Positions 26,273-36,992 of a DNA stretch of 40,072 bases are shown piece after piece. A model generated the notes under the pieces. The model saw only the letters and a list, made by a program, of their open reading frames with translations, was not told the DNA's origin and made no database searches. The translations under genes and the position numbers were made by a program. This DNA comes from Mycobacterium palustre (GTDB lineage Bacteria > Actinomycetota > Actinomycetes > Mycobacteriales > Mycobacteriaceae), in contig NZ_LQPJ01000067.1 in the NCBI RefSeq assembly GCF_002101785.1, positions 1 to 40,072 of the forward strand. The letters are read 5' to 3'. Positions within the stretch are counted from its first letter, which is position 1. Each line of letters begins with the position of its first letter.

Positions 26273-27527
26273 CACGTTGACCGCCTTCGGACACGACACC
26301 TGGTGGCTGGTGCTGGGCAAGGCGCTGGCGATCTTCGTCTTCCTCATGCTCAACGTCCTGGTCGCAATCCTGCTGGAACGCAAAATCCTCGGCTGGATGC
26401 AGCGGCGGCCCGGCCCCAACCGGGTGGGGCCCTGGGGGGCGCTGCAGAGCCTGGCCGACGGGATCAAGCTGGCCCTCAAAGAAAGCATCACCCCGGGCGG
26501 CATCGACAAGTTCGTTTACTTTGCGGCGCCGGTCTTTTCGGTCATCCCCGCGTTCACCGCGTTCGCGTTCATCCCGTTCGGCCCGGTGGTGTCGATCTTC
26601 GGGCACCGCACGCCGTTGCAGCTGACCGACCTGCCGGTCGCGGTGTTGTTCATCCTGGGGCTTTCGGCGATCGGCGTGTACGGCATCGTGCTCGGCGGCT
26701 GGGCGTCGGGATCGACCTACCCGCTGCTCGGCGGGGTGCGCTCCACCGCGCAGGTCATCTCCTATGAGGTCGCGATGGGGTTGTCCTTCGCGGCGGTGTT
26801 CCTCTACGCCGGCTCCATGTCGACGTCGCAGATCGTGGCCGCCCAGGACCGGGTCTGGTACGTGTTCTTGCTGCTGCCGTCGTTTCTGATCTACCTCATC
26901 TCGATGGTCGGCGAGACCAACCGCGCGCCCTTCGACCTGCCCGAGGCCGAGGGCGAGCTGGTCGCCGGGTTCCACACCGAGTACTCGTCGCTGAAGTTCG
27001 CGATGTTCATGCTGGCCGAGTACGTCAACATGATGACCGTTTCGTCGCTGGCCACGGCCCTGTTCTTCGGCGGCTGGCACGCGCCGTGGCCGATCGACAT
27101 GTGGGCGGGCGCCAACACCGGGTGGTGGCCGGTGCTGTGGTTCATCGCGAAGATGTGGACGTTTTTGTTCATCTATTTCTGGCTGCGCGCCAGCCTGCCC
27201 CGGTTGCGCTACGACCAGTTCATGGCGCTGGGCTGGAAGTTGTTGATCCCGGCCTCGCTGGTGTGGGTGTTGATCGCGGCGGTGATCCGCACCGCGCGCA
27301 ACCAGGGATTCGCCCATTGGACGCCGGTGTTGGTGATCAGCAGCGTCGTCGTGGCCGGCGCGCTGCTCTTGCTGCTGCGAAGGCCGTTCACGGCGCCCAG
27401 CATTCGCGCGATGCAGCGCCAGCTGCGCCGGCAGACCCCCTCCCCCGAAATCACCGAGCCGGCGTTCCCGACGCCGCCGCTGCCGGCGCAGAAGGTCGGC
27501 GCGACCAAGGAGGAAGCACGTGCCTAA
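26265..27527 (+). CDS. nuoH: NADH-quinone oxidoreductase subunit H
   Basis: 420 residues, membrane subunit at the base of the quinone channel. Eight or so membrane helices are visible; conserved loops include [36 protein letters not shown] and [22 protein letters not shown] (motif [11 protein letters not shown]). I chose ATG at 26265 ([14 protein letters not shown]), 8 nt inside the nuoG end, with GGAG 9 nt upstream; a TTG at 26250 is also possible. The last 60 residues are a polar, proline-rich cytoplasmic tail. Confidence 0.93.
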   Translation: MTNTLTAFGHDTWWLVLGKALAIFVFLMLNVLVAILLERKILGWMQRRPGPNRVGPWGALQSLADGIKLALKESITPGGIDKFVYFAAPVFSVIPAFTAFAFIPFGPVVSIFGHRTPLQLTDLPVAVLFILGLSAIGVYGIVLGGWASGSTYPLLGGVRSTAQVISYEVAMGLSFAAVFLYAGSMSTSQIVAAQDRVWYVFLLLPSFLIYLISMVGETNRAPFDLPEAEGELVAGFHTEYSSLKFAMFMLAEYVNMMTVSSLATALFFGGWHAPWPIDMWAGANTGWWPVLWFIAKMWTFLFIYFWLRASLPRLRYDQFMALGWKLLIPASLVWVLIAAVIRTARNQGFAHWTPVLVISSVVVAGALLLLLRRPFTAPSIRAMQRQLRRQTPSPEITEPAFPTPPLPAQKVGATKEEARA

Positions 27528-28065
27528 GTTTCTCGATGCCGTCGCCGGGTTCGGCGTCACGCTCGGTTCGATGTTCAAAAAGACCGTCACCGAGGAGTAT
27601 CCGGAGAAGCCGGGCCCGGTGGCCCCGCGCTACCACGGCCGTCACCAGCTCAACCGGTACCCGGACGGCCTGGAAAAGTGCATCGGCTGCGAGCTGTGCG
27701 CCTGGGCCTGCCCGGCCGACGCGATCTACGTCGAGGGCGCCGACAACACCGAGGAGTTGCGGTACTCGCCCGGGGAACGCTACGGGCGGGTCTACCAGAT
27801 CAACTACCTGCGCTGCATCGGTTGCGGCCTGTGCGTCGAGGCCTGCCCCACCCGGGCGCTGACGATGACCAACGACTACGAGATGGCCGACGACAACCGG
27901 GCCGACCTGATCTACGAGAAGGACCGGCTGCTCGCTCCGCTGCTGCCCGACATGACCGCGCCGCCGCATCCCAGGGCGCGGGGCGCCACCGACAAGGACT
28001 ACTACCAGGGCAACGTGACCGCGAACGGCTTGCGCGAGAAGCAGATCGCCGGAGGACCGAAGTGA
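27520..28065 (+). CDS. nuoI: NADH-quinone oxidoreductase subunit I
   Basis: 181 residues, ferredoxin-like subunit holding clusters N6a and N6b. Two complete [4Fe-4S] motifs are visible: [12 protein letters not shown] and [12 protein letters not shown], on either side of [12 protein letters not shown] start, overlapping the nuoH end by 8 nt; its TGA overlaps the nuoJ GTG (GTGA). Confidence 0.95.
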   Translation: MPKFLDAVAGFGVTLGSMFKKTVTEEYPEKPGPVAPRYHGRHQLNRYPDGLEKCIGCELCAWACPADAIYVEGADNTEELRYSPGERYGRVYQINYLRCIGCGLCVEACPTRALTMTNDYEMADDNRADLIYEKDRLLAPLLPDMTAPPHPRARGATDKDYYQGNVTANGLREKQIAGGPK

Positions 28066-28901
28066 GCGCGGCATACCTGGCTTCGAACCTGGCCTCGAAT
28101 GTGGCCTCGAATGTGGCTGCCGACACCATCGTTCGCACCTCCACCGGCGAAGCGGTGGCGTTCTGGGTGCTGGGCGCGCTGGCGCTGATCGGCGCGCTCG
28201 GCGTGGTGTTGTCCGTCAACGCCGTGTACTCGGCGATGTTTTTGGCGATGACGATGATCATCCTGGCGGTGTTCTACATGATCCAGGACGCCCTGTTCCT
28301 CGGCGTCGTGCAGGTCGTGGTCTACACGGGCGCGGTGATGATGCTGTTCCTGTTCGTCCTGATGCTGATCGGAGTGGATTCCGCGGAATCGCTGAAGGAG
28401 ACGCTGCGCGGCCAGCGAGTCGCCGCGGTGGTCACCGGCCTCGGATTCGGCGTCCTGCTGCTGGCCGGGATCGGCAACGTGGCGACCGGCGGCTACACCT
28501 CAGGCTTTGCCGGCCTGACCACCGCCAACGCCAACGGCAACGTCGAAGGCCTGGCCGCGCTGATCTTTTCGCGCTACCTGTGGGCGTTCGAGCTAACCAG
28601 CGCGCTGCTGATCACCGCGGCGGTCGGCGCGATGGTGCTGGCGCACCGGGAGCGTTTCGAGCGCCGCAAGACCCAGCGCGAACTGTCCCAGGAACGCTTC
28701 CGCGCCGGCGGGCATCCCACCCCCATGCCGAACCCCGGCGTCTACGCCCGGCACAACGCGGTCGACGTGGCGGCGCTGCTGCCCGACGGCTCGTACTCGG
28801 AGTTGTCGGTGTCGCCGATCCTGCGGCTGCGGGGCGCAAACGGCGGGGACGCCCCGGACACCACCCGCTCGCCCGAGACCGTGAAGGGCGGCGCGTCGTG
28901 A
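28062..28901 (+). CDS. nuoJ: NADH-quinone oxidoreductase subunit J
   Basis: 279 residues, membrane subunit with five helices between residues about 30 and 195, including [19 protein letters not shown], the pi-bulge helix region used in coupling. The long polar C-terminal tail (from about 200) is typical of mycobacterial NuoJ. The N-terminus is longer than in M. tuberculosis through a repeated ASNL/ASNV stretch encoded by a 12-bp tandem repeat. GTG start overlaps the nuoI stop. Confidence 0.93.
   Translation: MSAAYLASNLASNVASNVAADTIVRTSTGEAVAFWVLGALALIGALGVVLSVNAVYSAMFLAMTMIILAVFYMIQDALFLGVVQVVVYTGAVMMLFLFVLMLIGVDSAESLKETLRGQRVAAVVTGLGFGVLLLAGIGNVATGGYTSGFAGLTTANANGNVEGLAALIFSRYLWAFELTSALLITAAVGAMVLAHRERFERRKTQRELSQERFRAGGHPTPMPNPGVYARHNAVDVAALLPDGSYSELSVSPILRLRGANGGDAPDTTRSPETVKGGAS
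28077..28112 (+). repeat. 12-bp tandem repeat in the 5' end of nuoJ
   Basis: Three near-identical units (CTGGCTTCGAAC, CTGGCCTCGAAT, GTGGCCTCGAAT) encode [12 protein letters not shown]. In-frame, so copy changes would lengthen or shorten only the N-terminal tail. Confidence 0.75.
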
Positions 28902-29197
28902 ATCCCGCGAACTACCTGTACCTTTCGGCGCTGCTGTTCACGATCGGGGCCGCGGGTGTGCTGTTGCGCCGCAACGCCATCGTGATGTTCATGTGCGTCG
29001 AGTTGATGCTCAACGCCGTCAACCTGGCGTTCGTCACGTTCGCGCGGATGCACGGCCACCTCGACGGCCAGATGATCGCGTTCTTCACCATGGTGGTGGC
29101 CGCCTGCGAGGTCGTCGTCGGCCTGGCCATCATCATGACGATTTTCCGTGCCCGCAAATCGGCGTCGGTCGACGACGCGAACCTACTCAAAGGCTAA
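28898..29197 (+). CDS. nuoK: NADH-quinone oxidoreductase subunit K
   Basis: 99 residues, three transmembrane helices (about 3-22, 28-50 and 60-84). The conserved membrane glutamates of the proton channel are visible in [12 protein letters not shown] and [15 protein letters not shown] start overlaps the nuoJ stop (GTGA); nuoL begins 10 nt after its stop. Confidence 0.95.
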   Translation: MNPANYLYLSALLFTIGAAGVLLRRNAIVMFMCVELMLNAVNLAFVTFARMHGHLDGQMIAFFTMVVAACEVVVGLAIIMTIFRARKSASVDDANLLKG

Positions 29198-29207
29198 GAA
29201 CGCCACG

Positions 29208-31094
29208 ATGATTGACTACAGCTGGCTGCTCGTGGCGCTGCCGTTGGCGGGCGCCGCAATCCTGCTCTTCGGCGGCAGGCGCACCGACCCGTGGGGCCAC
29301 CTGCTGGGCTGCGCCACCGCAGTCGCAGCGTTCGGGGTGGGCGCGACGCTGCTCGCCGACATGCTCAACCGAAGCGGGAACGACCGCGTCATCCACCAAA
29401 AGGTGTTCAGCTGGATCCCCGTCGGGCAGCTGCAGGTCGACCTCGGTCTTCAGATCGACCAGCTGTCAATGTGTTTCGTGCTGCTGATCACCGGCGTGGG
29501 GTCGCTGATCCACATCTACTCGATCGGCTACATGGCCGACGACCCGGACCGCCGACGGTTCTTCGGCTACCTCAACTTGTTCCTGGCGTCGATGCTGCTG
29601 TTGGTGGTCGCCGACAACTACGTGGTGCTCTACGTCGGCTGGGAGGGCGTCGGCCTGGCCTCCTACCTGCTGATCGGTTTCTGGTACCACAAGCCGACGG
29701 CGGCCACCGCGGCCAAGAAGGCGTTCGTGATGAACCGGGTCGGCGACGCCGGGCTGGCGCTCGGAATGTTCTTGATGTTCAGCACCTTCGGCACGCTGTC
29801 GTATGCCGGGGTGTTCGCCGGGGCGCCGGCGGCCGGCCGGGGCGCGCTGACCGCGATGGGATTGCTGTTGCTGCTGGGCGCGTGCGCCAAGTCGGCTCAG
29901 GTCCCGCTGCAGGCCTGGCTGGGTGACGCGATGGAGGGCCCCACTCCCGTCTCCGCGCTGATTCACGCCGCCACCATGGTGACCGCCGGGGTGTATCTGA
30001 TCGTGCGGTCCAATCCGCTGTACAACCTGGCGCCGGACGCGCAGCTGGCGGTGGTGATCGTCGGGGCCGTCACGTTGCTGCTCGGGGCGTTCATCGGTTG
30101 CGCCAAGGACGACATCAAGCGCGCGCTGGCGGCCTCGACGATGAGCCAGATCGGCTACATGGTGCTGGCCGCCGGGCTCGGGCCGGCCGGTTACGCGTTC
30201 GCGATCATGCACCTGCTCACCCACGGATTCTTCAAGGCCGGCCTGTTTCTGGGTTCCGGCGCGGTGATCCACGCGATGCACGAAGAGCAGGACATGCGCC
30301 GCTACGGCGGCCTGCGCGCCGCCCTGCCGATCACGTTCGCGACGTTCGGGCTGGGGTACCTCGCGATCATCGGCGTGCCGCCGTTCGCGGGCTTCTTCTC
30401 CAAGGACAAGATCATCGAGGCGGCGCTGTCCACCGGCGACACCCGCGGCTACGTCCTGGGCGGGGCCGCGCTGCTGGGCGCCGGCGTCACCGCGTTCTAC
30501 ATGACGCGGGTCATGCTGATGACCTTCTTCGGCGAAAAGCGTTGGGCCCCAGGGTCGCACCCGCACGAGGCGCCGGCCGTGATGGCGTGGCCGATGATCC
30601 TGCTGGCCGTCGGCTCGGTGTTCTCCGGGCTTTTGATGTGGTGGGGCGGCAGCCTGCAGCGCTGGCTCGAGCCCGTCGTCGGCGTGCGGGAAGAATCCGC
30701 CCATGCCCTGCCGGCCTGGGTCACCACCGCCGTGGCGCTGGCCGTCGTCGCGATCGGCATCGCGGTGGCCTACCGGATGTACGCCAGGGCGCCGATCCCC
30801 CGGGTGGCCCCGCTGGCGGTCAACCCGCTCACCACGGCCGCCCGCAGGGACCTCTACGGCGATGCCTTCAACGAGGAGGTGTTCATGCGCCCCGGCGCGG
30901 AACTGACCCAGGCGCTGGTCGAAGTCGACGACGCCGGGGTGGACGGCTCGGTCAACGCGCTGGCGGCGCTGGTCAGCCGGACCTCGAATCGCTTGCGGCG
31001 GGCCCAGACCGGCTTCGCCCGTAACTACGCCCTGTCCATGCTCGCGGGCGCCGTGCTGGTGGCCGCGCTGATCCTGGCGGTGAGGGTCTGGTGA
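29208..31094 (+). CDS. nuoL: NADH-quinone oxidoreductase subunit L
   Basis: 628 residues, antiporter-like proton-pumping membrane subunit with about 16 helices. Conserved regions are intact: [19 protein letters not shown] (with the key Glu), [19 protein letters not shown] and [16 protein letters not shown]. The ATG ([15 protein letters not shown]) lies 10 nt after nuoK. The distal helix HL region is present near the C-terminus ([20 protein letters not shown]). Confidence 0.95.
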   Translation: MIDYSWLLVALPLAGAAILLFGGRRTDPWGHLLGCATAVAAFGVGATLLADMLNRSGNDRVIHQKVFSWIPVGQLQVDLGLQIDQLSMCFVLLITGVGSLIHIYSIGYMADDPDRRRFFGYLNLFLASMLLLVVADNYVVLYVGWEGVGLASYLLIGFWYHKPTAATAAKKAFVMNRVGDAGLALGMFLMFSTFGTLSYAGVFAGAPAAGRGALTAMGLLLLLGACAKSAQVPLQAWLGDAMEGPTPVSALIHAATMVTAGVYLIVRSNPLYNLAPDAQLAVVIVGAVTLLLGAFIGCAKDDIKRALAASTMSQIGYMVLAAGLGPAGYAFAIMHLLTHGFFKAGLFLGSGAVIHAMHEEQDMRRYGGLRAALPITFATFGLGYLAIIGVPPFAGFFSKDKIIEAALSTGDTRGYVLGGAALLGAGVTAFYMTRVMLMTFFGEKRWAPGSHPHEAPAVMAWPMILLAVGSVFSGLLMWWGGSLQRWLEPVVGVREESAHALPAWVTTAVALAVVAIGIAVAYRMYARAPIPRVAPLAVNPLTTAARRDLYGDAFNEEVFMRPGAELTQALVEVDDAGVDGSVNALAALVSRTSNRLRRAQTGFARNYALSMLAGAVLVAALILAVRVW

Positions 31095-32710
31095 ACGGCG
31101 CTTTCATGAACAGCGTGCCGTGGCTGAGCGTGCTGTGGCTGGTGCCGCTGGCCGGCGCCGTGCTGACCATCCTGCTGCCCCCGGGGCTGCGCCGGCTCGC
31201 CAAATGGACCGGCCTGGTCTTCGGCGTGCTGACGCTGGCGGTGGCGGTCGTCGTCACCGCCGGCTTCAAGACCGGCGGCGCCACTTACCAATTCGTCGAA
31301 ACGCACCGCTGGATACCGGCGCTGGGCGCGGGTTACTCCCTCGGCGTGGATGGCATCGCGGTGGTGCTGGTGCTGCTGACCGCCGTGCTGATCCCGCTGC
31401 TGCAGGTCGCCGGCTGGAACGACAGCGACGGTGACGATGGCGGCGACCGCAACCCGCGCGGCGTGCACGCCTACGTCGCCCTGACGCTGGCCATCGAGTC
31501 GATGGTGCTCGTCTCGGTGATCGCGCTGGACGTGTTGCTGTTCTACGTGTTCTTCGAGGCCATGCTGATCCCGATGTACTTCTTGATCGGCGGCTTCGGC
31601 CAGGGTCCCGGCAGGTCGCGCGCCGCGGTGAAGTTCTTGCTGTACAACCTGTTCGGCGGCCTGATCATGCTGGCGGCGGTCATCGGGCTGTACGTGGTGA
31701 CCGCCCAACACGGTTTGGGCACCTTCGACTTCCGTGACATCGTGGCCGGCGTCGCCTCCGGCCGCTACGGCGCGGACCCGGCCGTCTTCAAGGCGCTGTT
31801 CTTGGGCTTCATGTTCGCGTTCGCCATCAAGGCGCCGCTGTGGCCGTTCCACCGGTGGCTGCCCGACGCCGCCGTGGAGGCCACGCCCGCGACCGCGGTG
31901 CTGATGATGGCGGTGATGGACAAGGTCGGCACCTTCGGCATGCTGCGCTACTGCCTGCAGCTGTTCCCCAGCGCCTCAACGTATTTCCGGCCCCTGATCG
32001 TGGTCCTCGCCGTCATCGGGGTGGTCTACGGCGCGATCGTGGCGATCGGCCAGGCCGACATCATGCGCCTGATCGCCTACACCTCGATCTCCCACTTCGG
32101 GTTCATCATCCTGGGCATCTTCGTGATGACCAGCCAAGGCCAGAGCGGGTCCACGCTGTACATGCTCAACCACGGCCTGTCCACCGCGGCGGTGTTTTTG
32201 ATCGCCGGCTTCCTGATCGCGCGGCACGGCAGCCGGTCGATCGCCGACTACGGCGGCGTGCAGAAGGTGGCGCCGATCCTGGCGGGCACGTTCCTGGTCT
32301 CGGCCATGGCCACCCTGTCACTGCCCGGTCTGGCGCCGTTCATCAGCGAATTCCTGGTCCTGCTGGGCACTTTCAACCGGTACTGGTTGGCGGCCGCGAT
32401 CGGCGTCACCGCGTTGGTGCTGTCGGCGATCTACATGCTGTGGCTCTACCAGCGGGTGATGAACGGGCCGGTGGCCGCCGGCAACGAACGCATCGGCGAC
32501 CTCAGGGCGCGCGAGATGCTCGTCGTCGCCCCGCTGATCGCGCTGCTGATCGCGCTCGGGGTCTACCCCAAGCCCGTGCTGGACCTGATCAATCCGGCCG
32601 TCGCGAACACCATGACCACCATCGGCCAGCACGATCCCGCGCCGAGCGTGCGGCCGGGCACCCCGGGAACGGCGCAAGCGCCGAAGACAGCCGAAGGACC
32701 GCACCGATGA
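31091..32710 (+). CDS. nuoM: NADH-quinone oxidoreductase subunit M
   Basis: 539 residues, second antiporter-like subunit with 14 helices. Visible: [17 protein letters not shown] (conserved Glu), [21 protein letters not shown] and [17 protein letters not shown] use the GTG overlapping the nuoL stop (GTGA); ATG at 31106 (MNSVPWLSV) matches the M. tuberculosis start better and is a real alternative, adding nothing to function. The polar tail ([11 protein letters not shown]) is variable. Confidence 0.93.
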   Translation: MNGAFMNSVPWLSVLWLVPLAGAVLTILLPPGLRRLAKWTGLVFGVLTLAVAVVVTAGFKTGGATYQFVETHRWIPALGAGYSLGVDGIAVVLVLLTAVLIPLLQVAGWNDSDGDDGGDRNPRGVHAYVALTLAIESMVLVSVIALDVLLFYVFFEAMLIPMYFLIGGFGQGPGRSRAAVKFLLYNLFGGLIMLAAVIGLYVVTAQHGLGTFDFRDIVAGVASGRYGADPAVFKALFLGFMFAFAIKAPLWPFHRWLPDAAVEATPATAVLMMAVMDKVGTFGMLRYCLQLFPSASTYFRPLIVVLAVIGVVYGAIVAIGQADIMRLIAYTSISHFGFIILGIFVMTSQGQSGSTLYMLNHGLSTAAVFLIAGFLIARHGSRSIADYGGVQKVAPILAGTFLVSAMATLSLPGLAPFISEFLVLLGTFNRYWLAAAIGVTALVLSAIYMLWLYQRVMNGPVAAGNERIGDLRAREMLVVAPLIALLIALGVYPKPVLDLINPAVANTMTTIGQHDPAPSVRPGTPGTAQAPKTAEGPHR

Positions 32711-34296
32711 CCCTGCCCACCCCCAGCGTCGAGTACTTCCTGCTGTGCCCGATGCTCATCGTCTTCGGCGTCGCGGTGGTAGGCGTGCTCGTCGAAGCGT
32801 TCGTTCCCAGGCGATTTCGTTACGGCACCCAGGTGACGCTGGCCCTCGGCGGCCTGATCGCGGCGTTCGTCGCGGTGGTCGCGGTCAGCCGCTCGCTTGC
32901 GGCCCCGGGCCGCGCCGCGGTGCTGGGCGCGGTGGCCATCGATCGCCCGACCCTGTTCCTGCAGGGCACCGTGCTGCTGGTGGCCGTGCTGGCGGTGATC
33001 CTCGTCGCCGAGCGCACGCAGGCCAAGGCCGAGAGCAAGGTTTCGGTGGGCGCGGCCTCGGCCGGGCTGGATTCGTTCACCCCGCAGGCGTCCGCGGTGC
33101 CCGGCAGCGATGCCGAGCGCGAGGCGCGGCGGGCCGGGGCGGCGCAGACGGAGCTCTTCCCCCTGCTGACCCTGTCGGTCGGCGGCATGATGGTGTTCCC
33201 CGCCTCCAACGACCTGTTGACGATGTTCGTTGCGCTGGAAGTCCTTTCGCTGCCCCTGTATCTGATGTGCGGGCTGGCCCGGCATCGCCGCCTGCTCTCT
33301 CAGGAAGCGGCGATGAAGTATTTCTTGCTGGGCGCGTTCTCGTCGGCGTTCTTCCTCTACGGGGTCGCACTGATCTACGGGGCGACGGGCACGCTGCTGC
33401 TGTCGGGGGTGCGCGATGCCCTTGCCGCCCATGGCGACAGCTCGATGGCGCTGATCGGCGTCGCGCTGCTGTCGGTGGGCCTGCTGTTCAAAGTGGGTGC
33501 GGTGCCGTTTCACTCGTGGATCCCCGACGTCTATCAGGGCGCGCCGACCCCGATCACGGGGTTCATGGCGGCGGCCACCAAGGTCGCGGCGTTCGGCGCG
33601 CTGCTGCGCGTGGTTTACGTCGCGCTGCCGCCGCTGCACGACCAGTGGCGCCCGGTGCTGTGGACCATTTCGATCCTGACCATGGCGGTCGGCACCATCA
33701 CGGCCGTCAATCAGACCGACGTCAAGCGGATGCTGGCCTATTCGTCTGTCGCGCACGTCGGGTTCATCCTCACCGGCGTCATCGCCGACAACACCGCGGG
33801 CCTTTCGGCCACGCTGTTTTATCTGGTCGCCTACAGCTTCAGCACCGTGGGCGCGTTCGCGATCGTGAGCCTGATCCGCAACGCCGACGGCTCAGAACTC
33901 TCAGAGGACGCCACCCTGTCGCATTGGGCGGGGCTCGGGCAGCGCTCACCCATTGTGGGCGTGATGTTTTCGATGTTTTTGCTGGCCTTCGCCGGCATTC
34001 CGCTGACGAGCGGCTTCGTCAGCAAGCTCGCGGTGTTCAAGGCCGCCGCCCAGGGCGGCGCCGCGCCGCTGGTGATCGTCGGTGTGGTGGCCAGCGGGAT
34101 CGCCGCCTACTTCTACGTGCGCGTCATCGTGTCGATGTTCTTCACCGAGGCCACCGACGAGACCCCCCAGGTGGTGGCTCCGGGCATCCTGAGCAAGGCC
34201 GCGATCGCGGTGTGCGCCTTGGTGACAGTGCTTTTGGGCATCTTCCCGCAGCCGCTGCTCGACCTGGCCGACCAGGCCGCCCAGCTGCTGCGCTGA
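32707..34296 (+). CDS. nuoN: NADH-quinone oxidoreductase subunit N
   Basis: 529 residues, third antiporter-like subunit, last gene of the operon. Visible: FVALEVLSLPLYLMCGLARH (conserved Glu), KVGAVPFHSWIPDVYQGAPTP and LAYSSVAHVGFILTGVIA. An acidic/alanine-rich cytoplasmic loop lies around residues 105-150, as in mycobacterial relatives. ATG overlaps the nuoM stop (ATGA). It ends 6 bp from the convergent Rv3162c-like gene. Confidence 0.95.
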   Translation: MTLPTPSVEYFLLCPMLIVFGVAVVGVLVEAFVPRRFRYGTQVTLALGGLIAAFVAVVAVSRSLAAPGRAAVLGAVAIDRPTLFLQGTVLLVAVLAVILVAERTQAKAESKVSVGAASAGLDSFTPQASAVPGSDAEREARRAGAAQTELFPLLTLSVGGMMVFPASNDLLTMFVALEVLSLPLYLMCGLARHRRLLSQEAAMKYFLLGAFSSAFFLYGVALIYGATGTLLLSGVRDALAAHGDSSMALIGVALLSVGLLFKVGAVPFHSWIPDVYQGAPTPITGFMAAATKVAAFGALLRVVYVALPPLHDQWRPVLWTISILTMAVGTITAVNQTDVKRMLAYSSVAHVGFILTGVIADNTAGLSATLFYLVAYSFSTVGAFAIVSLIRNADGSELSEDATLSHWAGLGQRSPIVGVMFSMFLLAFAGIPLTSGFVSKLAVFKAAAQGGAAPLVIVGVVASGIAAYFYVRVIVSMFFTEATDETPQVVAPGILSKAAIAVCALVTVLLGIFPQPLLDLADQAAQLLR

Positions 34297-34307
34297 ACCG
34301 GCTCAGC
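34292..34307. terminator. Near-palindrome spanning both convergent stop codons
   Basis: GCTGAACCGGCTCAGC pairs with itself at 14 of 16 positions and includes the nuoN TGA and the TGA of the opposite gene. It could act as a short bidirectional stem, but is small and lacks T-tracts. Confidence 0.3.
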
Positions 34308-34740
34308 TCACGAACGGCCGCGTCGCCACGAGATAGACCGCCAGCGCGGCCAGCGGCGCCGCGAGCGGCAACCACGGCAGCTGCAGCGGGAACGCCGTGG
34401 CCACCAGCCCGGCGACGGTGAACCCCACGGCCCCGAGCACCGTCGGCCAGCTCCGCATGACGACGCCCTCGGCGGCGCCGACCGCGTGGCAACAGGCCAG
34501 GTAGGCGGCGGCGCACAGGCCCGACCACGCGGCCAGGACCAGCGACGGATCCGACGCCAAAATGGCTGCCACGCAGAGCAATACGGCCCCTGTCGCGGCC
34601 GGCCTGTACACCACCCCGGCGCCCACGGCGATCAGGGCGGCCGCCGCGGCGGCCAACGCGACGCCGTGAGCCCCGACCGCGGCCAACCCCACCATCAGCA
34701 CGCCGAAGACGGTGGAGGCGACCAACGCGACCGATCTCAT
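34303..34740 (-). CDS. Small integral membrane protein (Rv3162c-like)
   Basis: 145 residues, almost wholly hydrophobic, with about five membrane helices (for example VALVASTVFGVLMVGLAAVG and AAPLAALAVYLVATRPFVS). Its ATG overlaps the DUF58 stop (ATGA). Last gene of the leftward MoxR-DUF58 operon. No conserved catalytic motif; function unknown, probably a membrane partner of the DUF58 protein. Confidence 0.8.
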   Translation of the reverse strand: MRSVALVASTVFGVLMVGLAAVGAHGVALAAAAAALIAVGAGVVYRPAATGAVLLCVAAILASDPSLVLAAWSGLCAAAYLACCHAVGAAEGVVMRSWPTVLGAVGFTVAGLVATAFPLQLPWLPLAAPLAALAVYLVATRPFVS

Positions 34741-36002
34741 CCCCGCAGCCGTCCGCGCACCCGGTGCCGGCGGTCGGGAAGGACGCCCATCGCCTGTTCC
34801 AACGTGCTGTCCCCCTGCCAGGACACGATGTCCACTCCGACGGTGGCCATGTCGCGATACATCGCGGAGCGCTGCAGCGCCCACATCCGGTCCACCAGCG
34901 GATCCTGCTGGGCCTCGAACGGCGAGGTGTCGAGGACGTCCACGGCGAGCACGACGTGGCCGCGCTTGCGCAGGTCGATCAAAGCCAGCGCGAACTCGGT
35001 GTCCAGCAGCGTCGAGAACGCTATCACGATCGCGGCGGCGGGAACCGCCGCCCGCGGCGCCAGTGTGCCGGTGGTGTTTTCGAACCGGTCGCCGGCGCTG
35101 AGCACGGTGTCGAGCACGCGGTAGAACTGGCGCTGGCCGATGTCGGCGCCCAGCCATCGGGGGTGGTTGCCGCCGAGGGCGACGATCCCGGCGCGGTCGC
35201 CGTGGCGCAGCGCGGTCTGCACCACCTGCGCCGCGCCGCGCACGACGCGCTCGGTGGCCTCGGTCGCCGGGCCCGCCGGCTGCCGGTACGCGTCGATCAG
35301 CACCACCACGTCGGCGGCCCGATCGGTCAGCCGCTGCGTCACATGCAACCGGCGCCGCCGCGCGCTCACCGGCCAGTTCACCGCCCGCAACTGGTCACCG
35401 GGCACGTAGGGGCGAATGTCGGCGTACTCGACGCCCGGCCCGACGTGCCGGGTCAGGTGGGCGCCCAGGCGGTCCAGCAGCTCGGTCCGCGGGATGGGCG
35501 TCAATTGCGGTGGCGTGAGCGGGAACACGATCACCTCGGCGGCGTCGACGGTGGCCGTTCCGGTCAGCAACCCACCGCGCGCGAGCACGTCGACCCGCGC
35601 CCGAATGGGATAGCGGCCCCAGCGTTGCGCGCTCACCACAACGGTTTTCGCGGGTCCGGCGCCGCAGTCGAGCTCTTCGAGATGCATGCCCGCGACGGCC
35701 GAAACCGTCAGCCGCAGCGCCGCATGCCCGGCCGTCCCGGATTCTTCGGTCACCCACACGGACACCCGCGCCTGTTCGTTTTCGAAGCGGCGCTGCGAGT
35801 CCGGCTCCCCGTAAACCATAATCTTGGGCACCGCGTGCTGCCAGCTGACCGAGCACAGCACGCCGAGCAGCGGCGCGGCGAAGGCGATCAGCTCCCAGCG
35901 GCCACCGATCACCGCGGCGGCCAGCGCCACCCCGGCGCAGGTCGCGATCGCCTGCGCCAGCGGTGATGCGCGCCAACGGAATTCGGCCTCGCACCCGCTC
36001 AT
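34737..36002 (-). CDS. DUF58 domain protein (Rv3163c-like)
   Basis: 421 residues. Two hydrophobic helices near residues 14-32 and 36-52 are followed by a soluble region; the DUF58 signature is GVEYADIRPYVPGDQLRAVNW, near residues 200-220 (core YVPGDQLRAVNW). The rest forms a von Willebrand factor A-like fold (VVVLIDAYRQ, RAGIVALGGNHPRWL). DUF58 proteins pair with MoxR AAA+ ATPases, acting as the client-binding part. ATG at 36000-36002 overlaps the moxR3 stop. Confidence 0.88.
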   Translation of the reverse strand: MSGCEAEFRWRASPLAQAIATCAGVALAAAVIGGRWELIAFAAPLLGVLCSVSWQHAVPKIMVYGEPDSQRRFENEQARVSVWVTEESGTAGHAALRLTVSAVAGMHLEELDCGAGPAKTVVVSAQRWGRYPIRARVDVLARGGLLTGTATVDAAEVIVFPLTPPQLTPIPRTELLDRLGAHLTRHVGPGVEYADIRPYVPGDQLRAVNWPVSARRRRLHVTQRLTDRAADVVVLIDAYRQPAGPATEATERVVRGAAQVVQTALRHGDRAGIVALGGNHPRWLGADIGQRQFYRVLDTVLSAGDRFENTTGTLAPRAAVPAAAIVIAFSTLLDTEFALALIDLRKRGHVVLAVDVLDTSPFEAQQDPLVDRMWALQRSAMYRDMATVGVDIVSWQGDSTLEQAMGVLPDRRHRVRGRLRG

Positions 36003-36976
36003 TCGGTCGGCCCGTGCCCGCCGCTCGTCCGGGGCACCGGCAGGCGCCGCAACAGTTCCCCAACGACGTCGGCGCCCTGAATCTTTCGCACCCACATCTC
36101 CGGGCGCAGCGTGATGCGGTGTGCGACGGCCGGAACGGCGAGCGCCTTGACGTCCTCGGGGATCACGTAGTCACGGCCGAGCAGCAGCGCGCGGGCCCGC
36201 GCGAGCTGAATTAGGTCGAGCTCGGCCCGCGGGCTGGCGCCGACGGCGACCTGCGGGTGGTGCCGGGTGGCGTTGGCCAGCGAGACCACGTAGTGCAGGA
36301 CGTCCTCGTGCACGGTCACCTGCTCGACCGATTCGCGCATCGCCAGCAGGTCGTGGCCGTCCACCACCTGGCCGACCGTCGGTTCCGCCGAGCCGCGGTC
36401 CAGGCGGCGGCGCAGCATCGCGGTCTCGTCGCGCTGGGACAGGTAGCGCAGCTCCAGCCGGATCGCGAACCGGTCCAGCTGCGCCTCGGGAAGCGGGTAG
36501 GTGCCCTCGTATTCGATCGGGTTGTCGGTCGCCAAGACGATGAACGGCGTTGGCAGCTTGTGGGTTTCGCCGTCGATGCTCACCTGGCCCTCGGCCATCG
36601 CCTCCAGTAGCGCGGCCTGCGTCTTCGGCGGGGTGCGGTTGATCTCGTCGGCCAGCAACAGGTTGGTGAAGATGGGGCCGGCCCGGAAAGCGAAACGGCC
36701 CGACTGCATGTCGTAGATGGTCGAGCCGAGCAGGTCGGCGGGCAGCAGGTCCGGCGTGAACTGCACGCGGGTGAATCGAAGTCCCAACGCGGCCGCGAAG
36801 GACCGTGCGATCAGCGTCTTGCCCAGGCCGGGCAGGTCCTCAATCAGGATGTGCCCGCGGGCCAGTACCGCGGTGAGGATAAGGGTGAGCGCCGAGCGCT
36901 TGCCCACCACCACACGTTCGATTTCGTCGAGCACCGCCTCGCAGTGTGCGGTGGTAGTCGCGGCCGGCAGTGTCAT
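35999..36976 (-). CDS. moxR3: MoxR-type AAA+ ATPase
   Basis: 325 residues. Walker A is EDLPGLGKTLIARSF, Walker B is LLLADEINRTPPKTQAALLEAM, and the sensor region VLATDNPIEYEGTYPLPEAQLDRF is clear (individual cores GLGKT, LLADEINR). MoxR proteins are chaperones for maturation or metal loading of partner complexes. ATG at 36974-36976 (MTLPAATTTAHCE) has GGGGAG 6-7 nt upstream; a longer frame to 37036 lacks support. Convergence on nuoN is as in M. tuberculosis and only suggests, not shows, a link to complex I. Confidence 0.92.
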   Translation of the reverse strand: MTLPAATTTAHCEAVLDEIERVVVGKRSALTLILTAVLARGHILIEDLPGLGKTLIARSFAAALGLRFTRVQFTPDLLPADLLGSTIYDMQSGRFAFRAGPIFTNLLLADEINRTPPKTQAALLEAMAEGQVSIDGETHKLPTPFIVLATDNPIEYEGTYPLPEAQLDRFAIRLELRYLSQRDETAMLRRRLDRGSAEPTVGQVVDGHDLLAMRESVEQVTVHEDVLHYVVSLANATRHHPQVAVGASPRAELDLIQLARARALLLGRDYVIPEDVKALAVPAVAHRITLRPEMWVRKIQGADVVGELLRRLPVPRTSGGHGPTE

Positions 36977-36992
36977 GTCTGGCTGGCTCCCC

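Noticed and set aside
26133..27590. Long minus-strand frame opposite nuoH
   Set aside because: Charged low-complexity translation opposite a membrane protein, the usual shadow pattern.
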